A stretch of DNA of 64,000 nt from Chloroflexota bacterium (GCA_026707585.1 JAPOWQ010000041.1:1-64000); one strand, 5' to 3'. Positions 36,081 to 44,786 are shown, numbered from the stretch's first letter. Program-made: numbers and translations. The notes: generated by a model not told the origin, from the sequence alone.

Positions 36081-37871
36081 ATGCGATTCGTAGCTCGCAT
36101 TGCCCGTCGCGAAGTCCTGTTCGGCGCTCTGGCGGGGCTGATTGCCGGAACCGTCTTTGCCCTGGCGATGCAGGCCGAGCAAATGCGCGTGGAAGTGACC
36201 GGGCTGGCCGGCACGTCGACAAGCGGCGCCGGGCTGGTCGTGCACCTCGTGCTAGCCACCCTGATCGGCGCCGGGGTGGGTCTGCAGTACCGGCACGAGC
36301 CGGGCAGCTACGCGGCGCAGATCACCCTTGGCGTCACGTTTGGCTTGCTGGGCTGGATCCTGGGACCGCTGACGATCCGTCCGCTGGCGGAAGGCGTTAT
36401 CCCGGACTGGTCGATTGCGGTGGCGTCGGCCGGCTTCCCGAGCCTGATGGGGCACATGCTGTACGGGGCGCTGACCGTTGGCGGCTTGTATTGGGCCGTG
36501 CACCAGTGGGGCGGCGGCGCCCTGCTGGTCCGCCGGGGCGAGCGCGCGGAGGATCGCGTGCATCGCATCGTGGTGCTGGGCGGCGGCTTCGGCGGGATGA
36601 GCGCGGCGCAGACGCTGGAGCGCATGACCAGGCGCCGGCGCGACCTGGACGTAACGCTCGTAAGTCAGAGCAACTTCCTGCTGTTCACGCCAATGCTGGC
36701 GGAGGTGGCTTCCGGCGCGCTGGAAGCGCAGCACATCGCGGCGCCGATTCGGGCGGCCTGCCCGTTCACCAACTTCATCCACGGCGACGTGGAACGAATC
36801 GACACCGAACAGCGCCAGGTGACGGTGCGCAGCCGCCGATCCACGACGCCGCAGGCGGTGCCGTACGACCACCTGGTGCTGGCGATGGGGTCGGTCCCGA
36901 ACTTCTACGGTCTGCCGGGCCTGGCGGAGCACGCGATCACGCTCAAGACGCTGGAAGACGCCGTGGGACTTCGCCACCGGGTGCTCTCGCAGCTGGAACG
37001 CGCCGACCATGAGACCGACCCCGTGGTGCGGCAGCGACTGCTGACGTTCGTCGTCGCCGGCGGTGGATTCGCCGGCGCGGAGACCATCGCCGAGCTGTTC
37101 GACCTGGTATCGAGCGTCCGGCGCTACTTCCAGAACCTTGGCCCGGCTGACGCGCGGTTCGTGCTGGTGCACTCGCGCGACCGCATCCTGCCGGAGCTGA
37201 GCGCCGAGCTTGGCGGCTATGCCCTGGAGAAGCTGAGCGCCCGCGGGATCGAGTTCCGGCTGGGTTGCCGGGTCGCCGCGGCGGCGGAGGGATCCGTCAC
37301 CCTGAACGACGGCACGACGATCCCGTGCGAGACCTTTGTCTGGACGGCGGGCAATCAGCCCAATCCGATCCTGCGCACCCTGGGCTGCGAAAGGAACCGG
37401 GCCGGACAGGTGGTAGCGGATGCGACGCTGCACGTGCCCGACACGCCAGGGGTGTGGGCAGTGGGCGACGCGGCGCAGATTCCGGACCTGACCAATGAGG
37501 GCCAACCCTGCCCGCCGACGGCCCAGCACGCGCTGCGCGAGGGCACGCGGGTCGCGCAGAACATCGTGGCGACCATCGACGGCCGCCAGCTGAAGCCATT
37601 TCGCTACCGAGCGAGTGGGTCGCTGGTGGGGCTGGGGCATCGAACCGCGGCCGCGGAGCTCTGGGGACACAAGTTCTCCGGGCTGCTGGCCTGGTTCATG
37701 TGGCGCACGATCTATCTCAGCAAGCTGCCGGGGCTGGAACGCAAGGCGCGCGTGGCGCTGGACTGGGCGCTGGACCTGGTGTTTCCGAGGGACATCGTGA
37801 TGACGACAGCAGCGGACGGGCGTTACGGGGCCGCCGTCCAGCCGACCGCGGAGCGGGAGCGCTCGACGTGA
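36081..37871 (+). CDS. Type II NADH dehydrogenase fused to an N-terminal four-helix membrane module
   Basis: Residues 1-148 form a membrane module with helices near 13-30, 51-69, 80-100 and 120-140 and motifs LGWILGPLTIRPL and FPSLMGHMLYG. Residues 161-540 are an NDH-2-type flavoprotein: FAD motif VVLGGGFGGMSAAQ, second dinucleotide motif FVVAGGGFAGAETIAEL for NADH, and WAVGDAAQIPD. A C-terminal amphipathic region (FMWRTIYLSKLPGLERKA) is typical of membrane attachment. NDH-2 oxidises NADH and reduces quinone without pumping protons. Ordinary NDH-2 proteins lack this N-terminal module. The stop overlaps the next gene's start (TGATG). Confidence 0.88.
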   Translation: MRFVARIARREVLFGALAGLIAGTVFALAMQAEQMRVEVTGLAGTSTSGAGLVVHLVLATLIGAGVGLQYRHEPGSYAAQITLGVTFGLLGWILGPLTIRPLAEGVIPDWSIAVASAGFPSLMGHMLYGALTVGGLYWAVHQWGGGALLVRRGERAEDRVHRIVVLGGGFGGMSAAQTLERMTRRRRDLDVTLVSQSNFLLFTPMLAEVASGALEAQHIAAPIRAACPFTNFIHGDVERIDTEQRQVTVRSRRSTTPQAVPYDHLVLAMGSVPNFYGLPGLAEHAITLKTLEDAVGLRHRVLSQLERADHETDPVVRQRLLTFVVAGGGFAGAETIAELFDLVSSVRRYFQNLGPADARFVLVHSRDRILPELSAELGGYALEKLSARGIEFRLGCRVAAAAEGSVTLNDGTTIPCETFVWTAGNQPNPILRTLGCERNRAGQVVADATLHVPDTPGVWAVGDAAQIPDLTNEGQPCPPTAQHALREGTRVAQNIVATIDGRQLKPFRYRASGSLVGLGHRTAAAELWGHKFSGLLAWFMWRTIYLSKLPGLERKARVALDWALDLVFPRDIVMTTAADGRYGAAVQPTAERERST

Positions 37872-39421
37872 TGCGGCGCAACGACCTGGCGGCCTGGCTG
37901 CTGGCGGGCGCCCTGGCCGGCCAGGCCGGCGGGACTGTCTACGGCCTCGTGATGCGGCACCTCGGCGTGATCGAGTCCATCGCCGCGCTGGTGCGGCTGC
38001 CGCCATCGGCGGTCGGCGGCTGGATCGTGCACATGGTCGTGGCGGGCATCATCGGCGCGGGGTTCGCGGCCCTGATTCGACGGCAGGAGCACAGCGCGGG
38101 CGACCTGCTGTTCTGGGGACTGATCTACGGCGCGGTCTGGTGGATCATCGGTCCGCTGACGCTGGCGCCGCTGCTGATTCGCCGCGAGGCGCTGGCCTGG
38201 GACCTGACCTCCGCGCAAGAGACATTTCCGATGCTGCTGGGGCACCTGCAGTACGGCGTCACCACCAGCCTGGCACTGCTGATCTGGCGGCGTTCATCCT
38301 TCGAACGACCATCGACCGGGGCCGTGGTGCGGGGCGTTCTGGCCGGTGTGGTCGGGGCCGCGATGACCGGCAAGGCGCTGGTGGACCAAGGGCTGCTCGG
38401 CCAGTTTGTGGGCATCGACAGCCACGATCCGTCGGGCCCGCTTTGGCTTGGGGTGCTGCTGGTTGGCGCCGGGACCGGGCTGGCGTTCGCGGCAACCGTG
38501 CCGACAGTTCGCGACAGCGCGGGCGCGGCGCTGGTGCGCGGGTTCGTGTTCGGGTTCCTGGCCTGGATTCTGATTCCCATGACGATCGTCGGCCTGGCGA
38601 CCCGGGGCATGCTGCCCTGGGGCATGGGATTCGCGCACGACGCCTTCCCCGGCCTGCTGGCGTACCTGCTCTTTGGCGGAATCCTGGGATTGGCCTATCA
38701 ATGGCTGAGCGTGACCTGGCGGGTTCTGTTCGCCGAAGCGACCTCACACGATGACGAGGGCTATGGCACGGAGGGGCTGCGGGCGCTGGGGCGCGGATCA
38801 GCCGCGGGGCTGCTGGGCGGGCTGTTCTACACCGTGATGCTGGCGCGGCTTGGGTCGTTCGAGGGCATTGCCCAGTTGATGCGGGCCGACAACGCGGCGG
38901 TGGGCGTGCTGGTGCATGTCGTGGTTTCCGTCATCTGGGGCGCGGTATACGGCCTGCTGTTTCGCCGGCAGACCTACGGCATCGGGTCAGCGGTGGGCTG
39001 GGGCGTCGCATTCGGTTTCTTTTTGTGGGTTGTTGGGCCAAACACGCTGTTCGCGGTGCTGACCGGTCACACACCGGACTGGTCGGCGGACGGCGCGGCG
39101 CCTCGGACGGCCTCGCTGGTTGGTCACCTCGTTTACGGCGCCGTGCTCGGCGTGGGATTCCACTATCTCGAAGCTCGGCATAACCCGTGGTGGCAGCCGC
39201 GACGCACGCGACTCGAAGCGCGAGCGCGACGGCGACGCCGCCAGCTTCAGACCTCGGCGCCGGCGATCTGGGCGCTGGTGATGCTGATCGCGCTGAGCCT
39301 GCCGATCATCTTCGGCGGGTCCGACGAAATGGGGCGGAACGCTATGAAGTCGGACGCGCAGGCCTCATTGACGTCAGAGCCTTCCGGTCCGCCGATGGAC
39401 GACATGCAGCCGATGCGCTGA
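37871..39421 (+). CDS. Polytopic membrane protein of three repeats of the NDH-2-linked module
   Basis: ATG 37871 overlaps the NDH-2 stop, so the genes are translationally coupled. The 516-aa protein contains three copies (about residues 8-142, 150-285, 305-435) of a four-helix module like that at the N-terminus of the NDH-2. Shared features are AGxxGGxxY near the first helix, VHMVV, W-x-x-GP-x-T at the third helix, and FPxLLxxLxYG at the fourth. A final helix (IWALVMLIALSLPIIFGG) and a Met-rich tail (MKSDAQ ... MDDMQPMR) follow. The module recalls small YagU/DUF1440-like proteins, though this is tentative. It probably forms a membrane platform or quinone-handling partner for the NDH-2. Confidence 0.75.
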   Translation: MRRNDLAAWLLAGALAGQAGGTVYGLVMRHLGVIESIAALVRLPPSAVGGWIVHMVVAGIIGAGFAALIRRQEHSAGDLLFWGLIYGAVWWIIGPLTLAPLLIRREALAWDLTSAQETFPMLLGHLQYGVTTSLALLIWRRSSFERPSTGAVVRGVLAGVVGAAMTGKALVDQGLLGQFVGIDSHDPSGPLWLGVLLVGAGTGLAFAATVPTVRDSAGAALVRGFVFGFLAWILIPMTIVGLATRGMLPWGMGFAHDAFPGLLAYLLFGGILGLAYQWLSVTWRVLFAEATSHDDEGYGTEGLRALGRGSAAGLLGGLFYTVMLARLGSFEGIAQLMRADNAAVGVLVHVVVSVIWGAVYGLLFRRQTYGIGSAVGWGVAFGFFLWVVGPNTLFAVLTGHTPDWSADGAAPRTASLVGHLVYGAVLGVGFHYLEARHNPWWQPRRTRLEARARRRRRQLQTSAPAIWALVMLIALSLPIIFGGSDEMGRNAMKSDAQASLTSEPSGPPMDDMQPMR

Positions 39422-39486
39422 TACGGCTGGAGGCGGCCGTCAGATTCACTGCTCCTCGACTCAGTGCCTGCCGCTGCTACCAGGCC

Positions 39487-40107
39487 CTACCTTCGGCCGG
39501 CTCGCGTGTAGTCCGTTTCGTCGCGGACTTCCAGGTTGTCGTCGTGGTCCAGCGAGTGGCACCAGGTTCTCCTGGGCGACGCCACGTCTATCCGTCGATT
39601 GCTCGTTCGGCTTCTCCGCGTCTCCAACTCAAGTCGGGGACCCGGGTTGGTGCGCCGGGCGACCCACTCGAGCGCCGGTCGCAGGTCCGTGTCGGTCGAG
39701 ATAACAATCGCAATGTCGAAATAGCGACTGATCGAGTGGGTCACAAGGTCGATTGCCCGTTGGACGTCGATGCCTTTTTCCTGCGGTTTTGAGGCCGGGA
39801 AGTCGGGTGGGAATCGCAGCGGCCGCCACACAACGCGGACGCCGGCCAACTCCCAGTGAGCGCACTGGCTCATGTGCGCCCCGTATTTCTTCGGATGCCG
39901 CGTGGCGTCAGGTCTGCCCGCCTAGACGCGTACCTGCTTGAGTTCTCGTTGAAATTCGGCCGGTGTGCGTTGGATGAGCAACCTGCCCAAAGCAAGCAGA
40001 TCGAGCTGGCCACAAGTAAAGGGCGCGCCGCCGGGATGGAAAGCATCGCGCGCGCGCATGCACGTGTTTTCGGCGTCAATGTAGACGACGACCTGATCAG
40101 GCAGCGG
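39487..40107 (-). pseudogene. Broken NYN-domain (LabA/DUF88-like) ribonuclease gene
   Basis: The minus strand encodes an NYN/PIN-like domain. The N-terminal part, VVVYIDAENTCMRARDAFHP, has the first catalytic Asp and ends at ELKQVRV followed by TAG at about 39941. The same frame resumes AGRPDATRHPKKYGAHM and continues through GIDVQRAIDLVTHSISRYFD and IAIVISTDTDLRPALEWV, which hold the remaining acidic residues, to DYTRAGRR. The amber codon sits where a Tyr or similar residue would be expected. No ATG, GTG or TTG precedes the N-terminal part. Both defects point to a recently inactivated gene. It is followed upstream by hairpin elements. Confidence 0.75.
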
Positions 40108-40141
40108 AGTCAGCGAAACAAACGTCCGAGGTTAGCGAGAC

Positions 40142-40200
40142 AAAAATAACCCCGCCAGTTCACCGCGCGAAGGCGATGGACGGCGGGGAGCATTGAGTGG
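40142..40200 (-). repeat. Hairpin element, copy 1
   Basis: AATAACCCCGCCAGTTC ... GGCGGGGAGCATTGAG. Outer stem CCCCGCC/GGCGGGG, inner stem TTCACCGC/GCGATGGA (one mismatch, one wobble). Read on the minus strand it ends GGCGGGGTTATTTTTG, terminator-like. A second copy with a different but still paired inner stem lies at 40336. Confidence 0.55.
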
Positions 40201-40335
40201 AGTATCAGCCCCGCGGGGACATCTGTCAAGCTTTGTCAGCGGGCGGTCATGGGTCACTCTGAGTTACGAGCACCAGCGACCATCACCACAACCCTCTCCC
40301 AGCGTGTCCGGGTCCACGCTTCAAGCAGCGCGGGA

Positions 40336-40395
40336 CAAAGCAATAACCCCGCCAGTTCGCTGCCTTGAGGCAGCGAAGGGCGGGGAACATTGAGG
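40336..40395 (-). repeat. Hairpin element, copy 2
   Basis: CAATAACCCCGCCAGTTC ... GGCGGGGAACATTGAGGAG. It has the same outer stem as copy 1, while the inner stem is TTCGCTGCC/GGCAGCGAA with a TTGA loop. The flanks (ACAAA before AATAACCCC; CATTGAG after) are also shared. Confidence 0.55.
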
Positions 40396-40491
40396 AGATC
40401 GTCGGCCAGTGGCTTCCGTGAGTCAAGGACATAACAAGTCGTCCGCCCAGCCCCACCGCGGCACAAGGCACGGACAATACGAATTGCGTAA

Positions 40492-40528
40492 GGGGCGCCA
40501 CGGAGGCTCAAGCCCCCGTAGCGCCCCC
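40492..40528 (-). terminator. GC-rich hairpin after the FAH gene
   Basis: GGGGCGC ... GCGCCCC with an inner GGCT/AGCC pairing. It lies about 50 nt beyond the stop of the FAH-family gene and could end its transcript, but has no T-tract. Confidence 0.35.
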
Positions 40529-40578
40529 TTCAATGCACTTGTGCGTCGAAGAATCCCGACGCAGCTATCCGGACTTCG

Positions 40579-41352
40579 TTACTCCGGGTAACCGACCGGG
40601 TTGCTGAGGATGCCGTTGCCTTCCAGCTCGACTTCCGTCACGTCGCCGCTCTTCATGGCCTTGGTTGTGCCGGACGTTCCCGTGAAGATCGCGTCGCCCG
40701 CCTCGAGCGTCATGTACGTCGAGACGAAGCTGACGATCTGTTCCACGTTGTAAATCAGCTCGCTGGTGTTGGTGTGCTGGACGACCTCGCCGTTGACGCG
40801 CGTGGTCATTTCCAGGTTGCCGTGGTCCAGGCCGGTGGTGACCCAGGGACCAAAGGGCGAGAACGTGTCGGCGCCCTTGCCGCGCCACCACTGGCTGTCC
40901 GGCTCGCCGTTGGTCTGACCGTTCTGCCAGATGCGCTCGCTGATGTCGTTGGCGGCGCAGACGCCAAGGATGTAATCCCCGACTTCATCCTCGCTAACGC
41001 GCGAGCAGCGCTTGCCGATGATGACCGCCATCTCGCCTTCGTAGTGAAGGTCCTTGCAGCCCTCCAGCCAGGCGATGGTTCCGCCGGGATCGAGCACGGA
41101 CGACGGCGGCGCCAGGAAGGGCTGCGGTCGCGAAAAGGGCGGCGAGTCGCCCATGTGGCTCAGGTAGTTGCCCGCCAGATTGACGATCTTGGTTGGCGAG
41201 GTGGGCGTGAGCAACTGCACGTCGGCCAGGGCCACCGTGTTGCCGATGCGCTCCAGGTCGCCGAAGAGGTCGCCCGAGATTTCGGCGATGGTGTCGCCTT
41301 CAACGATTCCGTGGTGGACTTCGCCGTCCACGCTGTAACGCGCAAGGTGCAT
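40579..41352 (-). CDS. Fumarylacetoacetate hydrolase (FAH) family protein
   Basis: The 257-aa protein has the FAH core: IVNLAGNYLSHMG, the metal ligands in LHYEGEMAVIIGKRC, then GVCAANDISERIWQ, GKGADTFSPFGPWV and a closing EAGDAIFTGTSGT with VELEGNGIL. Members cleave or decarboxylate 2-oxo acids; bacterial ones of this length include 2-keto-3-deoxy-sugar-acid and oxaloacetate/acylpyruvate enzymes. With a sugar-acid dehydratase elsewhere in the window, cleavage of a 2-keto-3-deoxy acid is plausible. GGAGG precedes the ATG by 7 nt. It lies upstream of the pseudogene region on the same strand. Confidence 0.9.
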   Translation of the reverse strand: MHLARYSVDGEVHHGIVEGDTIAEISGDLFGDLERIGNTVALADVQLLTPTSPTKIVNLAGNYLSHMGDSPPFSRPQPFLAPPSSVLDPGGTIAWLEGCKDLHYEGEMAVIIGKRCSRVSEDEVGDYILGVCAANDISERIWQNGQTNGEPDSQWWRGKGADTFSPFGPWVTTGLDHGNLEMTTRVNGEVVQHTNTSELIYNVEQIVSFVSTYMTLEAGDAIFTGTSGTTKAMKSGDVTEVELEGNGILSNPVGYPE

Positions 41353-41465
41353 GCTGTGCCTCCGAGTGCCTGACCGACAGTGACCGCGAAAGGATACCGC
41401 GCAAACCAGGGACGCTCCGAGCCGGGTGGCCTAGACCCCTGAGAATGCGGCGCTGAAGCTCCTGA

Positions 41466-42422
41466 TCAGACCGGCCAGGCGCCGATTTTGCGCAGGGTGG
41501 CGTAGATCTCGAGTTGCTGGCGCTCCAGGGTTTCCCACTGCGCGGCGAAGTCCACGTCCGACCAGTCGAAGAAACCGCGACCGGTTTTGAGACCGAAGTG
41601 TCCGTCCTCGACCAGCCGGCGCAGGACCTGGTGCCCGCTGTCGGCGTTGCACAGGTCGGGCCAGACGCTCTCGGTACCGTTGAGGGCGATTTCCAGGCCG
41701 GCCAGATCCCGGTCGCGCATGACGCCCATGAGCGGCATGCGCGGCGAGAAGGAGAAGGCCGTGAGCTCATCGATGTCCTCGGCCGAAATGACGCCCCGGT
41801 CGACCAGGTCCAGCGCTTCGCGAAATAAGGCCTGGCGCAGCCGGTTGGCGACCTGGCCGGGCAGGTCCACGCTTATGCGCACGGGTCGGAGTCCCGCGCC
41901 ACGCAGCAGCCCGAGCACGGCTTCCACGGTGGCTTCGCTGGTGTGCTCACCCTTGGTGACTTCGACCATCGGGCACAGGTAGGCCGGGCGGAAGAAGTGG
42001 GTGGTGGTGAAGCGGTCGGGGCGGCCGGTGGCGTCAGCCATCAGGTGGATCGGGATACTCGAGGTGTTGGAGGCAAGCAACGTGTCGGGTTCCAGGTGAG
42101 GCACCAGGTCCGCGTAGACCGCGCGCTTGACGCCCACGGACTCGGTGACGGCTTCGATGATGAGAGCGGAGTGGCCGACGTCGGCCAGGTCGGTGGTGAA
42201 GTTCAGGCGCGCCGGGACCGCGTCGGCCTGTTCGGACGTGACCAGGCCGTACTCGATCATCAGCTCAAGGTTGCGGGCGACCTTGCTACGGGCGGCGTCG
42301 AAGGCTGCCGGGTTGGCGTCGAGGACGGTTACCTGGTGCCCGGCCAGGGCGAATACCTGGGCAATGCCGTGGCCCATGAGGCCGGCGCCGAGGACTCCGA
42401 TTGGAGCGCGCTGGTCAGCGAT
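41466..42422 (-). CDS. 3-hydroxyacyl-CoA dehydrogenase family protein
   Basis: The NAD-binding Rossmann motif spans IGVLGAGLMGHGIAQVFALA, but the first ATG (42377) is inside it, at MGHGIA, and would delete the essential first glycines. The frame is open upstream to TGA with no ATG, GTG or TTG. ATC at 42422 gives IADQRAPIGVLGAG (M at position 1) and has AGGGA 9 nt before it, so I start there (318 aa). Other features are NTSSIPIHLMA, the catalytic His in THFFRPAYLCPMVEV and the C-terminal domain with GLKTGRGFFDW. It should oxidise 3-hydroxyacyl-CoA or a related hydroxyacid such as gulonate. Confidence 0.85.
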   Translation of the reverse strand: MADQRAPIGVLGAGLMGHGIAQVFALAGHQVTVLDANPAAFDAARSKVARNLELMIEYGLVTSEQADAVPARLNFTTDLADVGHSALIIEAVTESVGVKRAVYADLVPHLEPDTLLASNTSSIPIHLMADATGRPDRFTTTHFFRPAYLCPMVEVTKGEHTSEATVEAVLGLLRGAGLRPVRISVDLPGQVANRLRQALFREALDLVDRGVISAEDIDELTAFSFSPRMPLMGVMRDRDLAGLEIALNGTESVWPDLCNADSGHQVLRRLVEDGHFGLKTGRGFFDWSDVDFAAQWETLERQQLEIYATLRKIGAWPV

Positions 42423-42600
42423 TTGAGGGATTCCCTGGAAGCTGCGTATTCACGCCATGCTAGGCGCGGAGTTGGCGGGCGACAATCCCCGCGCGGCCGG
42501 GGACCGGCTGCGGAGGCTGACGCCGTGCGGTGATCGGGTCGGGCGCCCGAGACCTCGACGTGTGCGGGACAATCCGTCGCCACGATCCGGGAACAAGACC

Positions 42601-42975
42601 ATGTGGCTCGACGCGATCACAGCGAAGCTCGATCAAGGAATCGCGGAGCTTCGCGCCGGAACCCTCCAAGAGTCCACGCTCGCGACCATTCGGGACCAGC
42701 TGACCGCCGCTGGCAATGCCCGGCAGGACTTGCTGTACCTGCAAGCCGCCGGCACGGCCCTGGACACCCAGGTGATCGGCATGCGGATGGTCATTGACGG
42801 CGAACTCTCGGACGGCGCGGACGATCCCGACGACTGGCCCTACCAGAGCGTGCTGGACGCCATCCGGGACGGCTGGCGCATCATCGAGTTTCCCAACCTG
42901 GCGCTGTTGCTCGACGAGTCGCGCACCTATGCCTACGGGGCCGAGTTCGTGCTTGAGAAGATTCGGAGCGCCTGA
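42601..42975 (+). CDS. Small conserved-looking protein coupled to a PhyH dioxygenase
   Basis: The 124-aa protein (MWLDAITAKLDQGIAELRAG) is helical at its N-terminus and Asp/Tyr-rich later, with DDPDDWPYQSVLDAIRDGW followed by IIEFPNLALLLDESR. I do not recognise a family. Its TGA shares a base with the ATG of the next gene (TGATG), so it is translationally coupled to the PhyH dioxygenase and likely acts with it. The ribosome-binding site is weak. Confidence 0.65.
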   Translation: MWLDAITAKLDQGIAELRAGTLQESTLATIRDQLTAAGNARQDLLYLQAAGTALDTQVIGMRMVIDGELSDGADDPDDWPYQSVLDAIRDGWRIIEFPNLALLLDESRTYAYGAEFVLEKIRSA

Positions 42976-43811
42976 TGGATACCTCGCGCATCGCGCCAAC
43001 GCTGACCGACACCGAGGTCCTGGAGTTTTGTAAACACGGCTATCTGCTCCTTGACGGCGTGGTGCCGGAGGAGATCAACCGCAAGACCGTCGCCTTCGTC
43101 GACACCAACACTTCCCTGGAGCCAACCGACATTCTGGCCGAGGACTGGTTTGTCGAGCACGTCATCCTCAACCCCGCGGCCGCCGGCGCCGTCCGCTCGC
43201 TGCTGGGCGTGGGGTTCGAGACGCCCGTCCTGATGAGCAATCACCGCGTGCACATGCCGGCGCCGGCGCAAGGCTGGCATCGTGACGGCGGGTCACGCTA
43301 CGGACCCGCGCTGCACTACTTGCAAGTCTTCTACTACCCCGAGGCATGCACGGCCGAGATGGGGCCTACCGAGGTGCTGCCCGGTTCGCACTTCCTGTTC
43401 CAGCACTCCAGCATGATGGGGCATTACGGGAATCTCCGACACGGCGTGAAGACCGTCGCGTCCGCCGGCTCGATCTTTCTCACCGTCTATTCCATCTGGC
43501 ATCGGCGCTCCGTGTCGACGGCGCGGGGAGTCCGCAATCTCCTCAAGTACAACTACTGGCGCACGTCACCGCCGGCCCGCGACTGGGTGATCGAGCCGGA
43601 CTTCGACTTTGCCCAGGCCGACTACGCGTTCGTCCTGCGGGGATTGCGACAGCAGTTTCGGGACGCCGTGGATGCGTCCGAGATGTTTTTCTGGCTGTGC
43701 GGAAAGTCTCGCGAGTACCAGACCATGGGCGGTCAGGGATGGCCCATGCCCGGCCACCGCAACGCCTCGCCCAGAGGCTTCCCCGGGGAGCCCACCGCAG
43801 CCAGGTATTGA
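42975..43811 (+). CDS. Second PhyH-family Fe(II)/2-oxoglutarate dioxygenase
   Basis: The 278-aa protein keeps the iron triad: His102 and Asp104 in GWHRDGGSRYG and His176 in SIWHRRSVS, within the double-stranded beta-helix fold (HYLQVFYYPE; GPTEVLPGSH). It is only distantly similar to the PhyH protein at 34283. It likely hydroxylates a small organic compound; the substrate is unknown. It overlaps the small gene at 42601 by one base and converges with the isomerase-like gene. Confidence 0.9.
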   Translation: MDTSRIAPTLTDTEVLEFCKHGYLLLDGVVPEEINRKTVAFVDTNTSLEPTDILAEDWFVEHVILNPAAAGAVRSLLGVGFETPVLMSNHRVHMPAPAQGWHRDGGSRYGPALHYLQVFYYPEACTAEMGPTEVLPGSHFLFQHSSMMGHYGNLRHGVKTVASAGSIFLTVYSIWHRRSVSTARGVRNLLKYNYWRTSPPARDWVIEPDFDFAQADYAFVLRGLRQQFRDAVDASEMFFWLCGKSREYQTMGGQGWPMPGHRNASPRGFPGEPTAARY

Positions 43812-43830
43812 GAGGCGCCGGCGGAAGGCC

Positions 43831-44664
43831 TCAGGTGGACGCCGCGGGCAGATAGCCGCGGAGGAAGCGGACGCCGAGGGGGATGACCTCGATGGGATCG
43901 TCGCGGCCTTCGTACACGAGGCTGACCCAGCCGTTGTAGCGGACGCCGCGGATGGTCTGGAAGATCGTGTCGTAGTCCAACGACTCTTCACGTCCCGTGG
44001 CGATGCGGTAGAGCTTGGCGCGGACGGCGGTGGCCAGGGGCGCGGTGAGGGCAATGCTGTTCAGGTAGTCGTGGCGCCCGCGCTGCTCGTCGTCGGCGAA
44101 GCCCGAGGCGCCAGGGGACCCGGCGTACTGGCCGGTATCGAGCACGTGGCCCAGGTTGGGGTGGTCGACCTGGCGAATCAGGCGCAGGACGTCTTCGCCG
44201 TCGGGCGCGATCTGGTTGTGGTTGTGGTTCTGGAGCGAGACAACGACGCCGACCTCGGCGCCGAACTCGGCGCACTCGCGGAGGGCGTCGGCACACCGGT
44301 CCCACGAGGCGGCGCGGTCGTCCTCGGAAAACGGCTTCCCGCTGAAGACGCGGACCTGGGGCGCGCCGAGGAGGGCGGCGCGTTCGATCCAGGTCCTTGT
44401 GCGCTGGACGTCGGCGGCAAGGTCCTCGGCGGGGCGGGCGAAGTTGTTTGAGATGGCGATGCAGGGGATGTCCAGGCCGCGGTCGAGGCAGGCGCGCTTG
44501 ACGGCCAGTAGCGAAGCACGGTCTTCCGCCGGGAACGCGGAGTCGTGGAGGTCCACGCCGTCCACGCTCAGTTCGCGACAGGTGTCCAGGAAGCGCATCA
44601 GGTCCATGCGGCCGTCGTCGAAGGCCTGACGATAGGAGAGGGTGAGGATGCTGAGCCTCAGCAT
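43831..44664 (-). CDS. Sugar phosphate isomerase/epimerase family (xylose isomerase-like TIM barrel)
   Basis: The 277-aa protein has the AP-endonuclease-2/xylose-isomerase barrel pattern: ELSVDGVDLHDSAFP, VVVSLQNHNHNQIAP with metal-binding residues, GHVLDTGQYAG and a terminal VSLVYEGRDDPIE with a metal-ligand Glu. Such enzymes epimerise or isomerise keto-sugars or inosose-like compounds. The substrate is not predictable. GGAG lies 8 nt before ATG 44664. Confidence 0.88.
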   Translation of the reverse strand: MLRLSILTLSYRQAFDDGRMDLMRFLDTCRELSVDGVDLHDSAFPAEDRASLLAVKRACLDRGLDIPCIAISNNFARPAEDLAADVQRTRTWIERAALLGAPQVRVFSGKPFSEDDRAASWDRCADALRECAEFGAEVGVVVSLQNHNHNQIAPDGEDVLRLIRQVDHPNLGHVLDTGQYAGSPGASGFADDEQRGRHDYLNSIALTAPLATAVRAKLYRIATGREESLDYDTIFQTIRGVRYNGWVSLVYEGRDDPIEVIPLGVRFLRGYLPAAST

Positions 44665-44786
44665 GGCGCGTCTCCGGTAGTGGGTCGGCAGCCCAAGCCT
44701 AGGGCGGCGGGGCGAGCGGGTCGAACGGTGAAGCCCCTTGCGGTTCCCGCTCGCCTGAGGGCGAACCCACGACGGTGCTCCTTGGC

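Noticed and set aside
36252-38006. 584-codon minus-strand frame opposite NDH-2
   Set aside because: It is His/Arg/Gln-rich antisense translation of a clearly coding plus strand.
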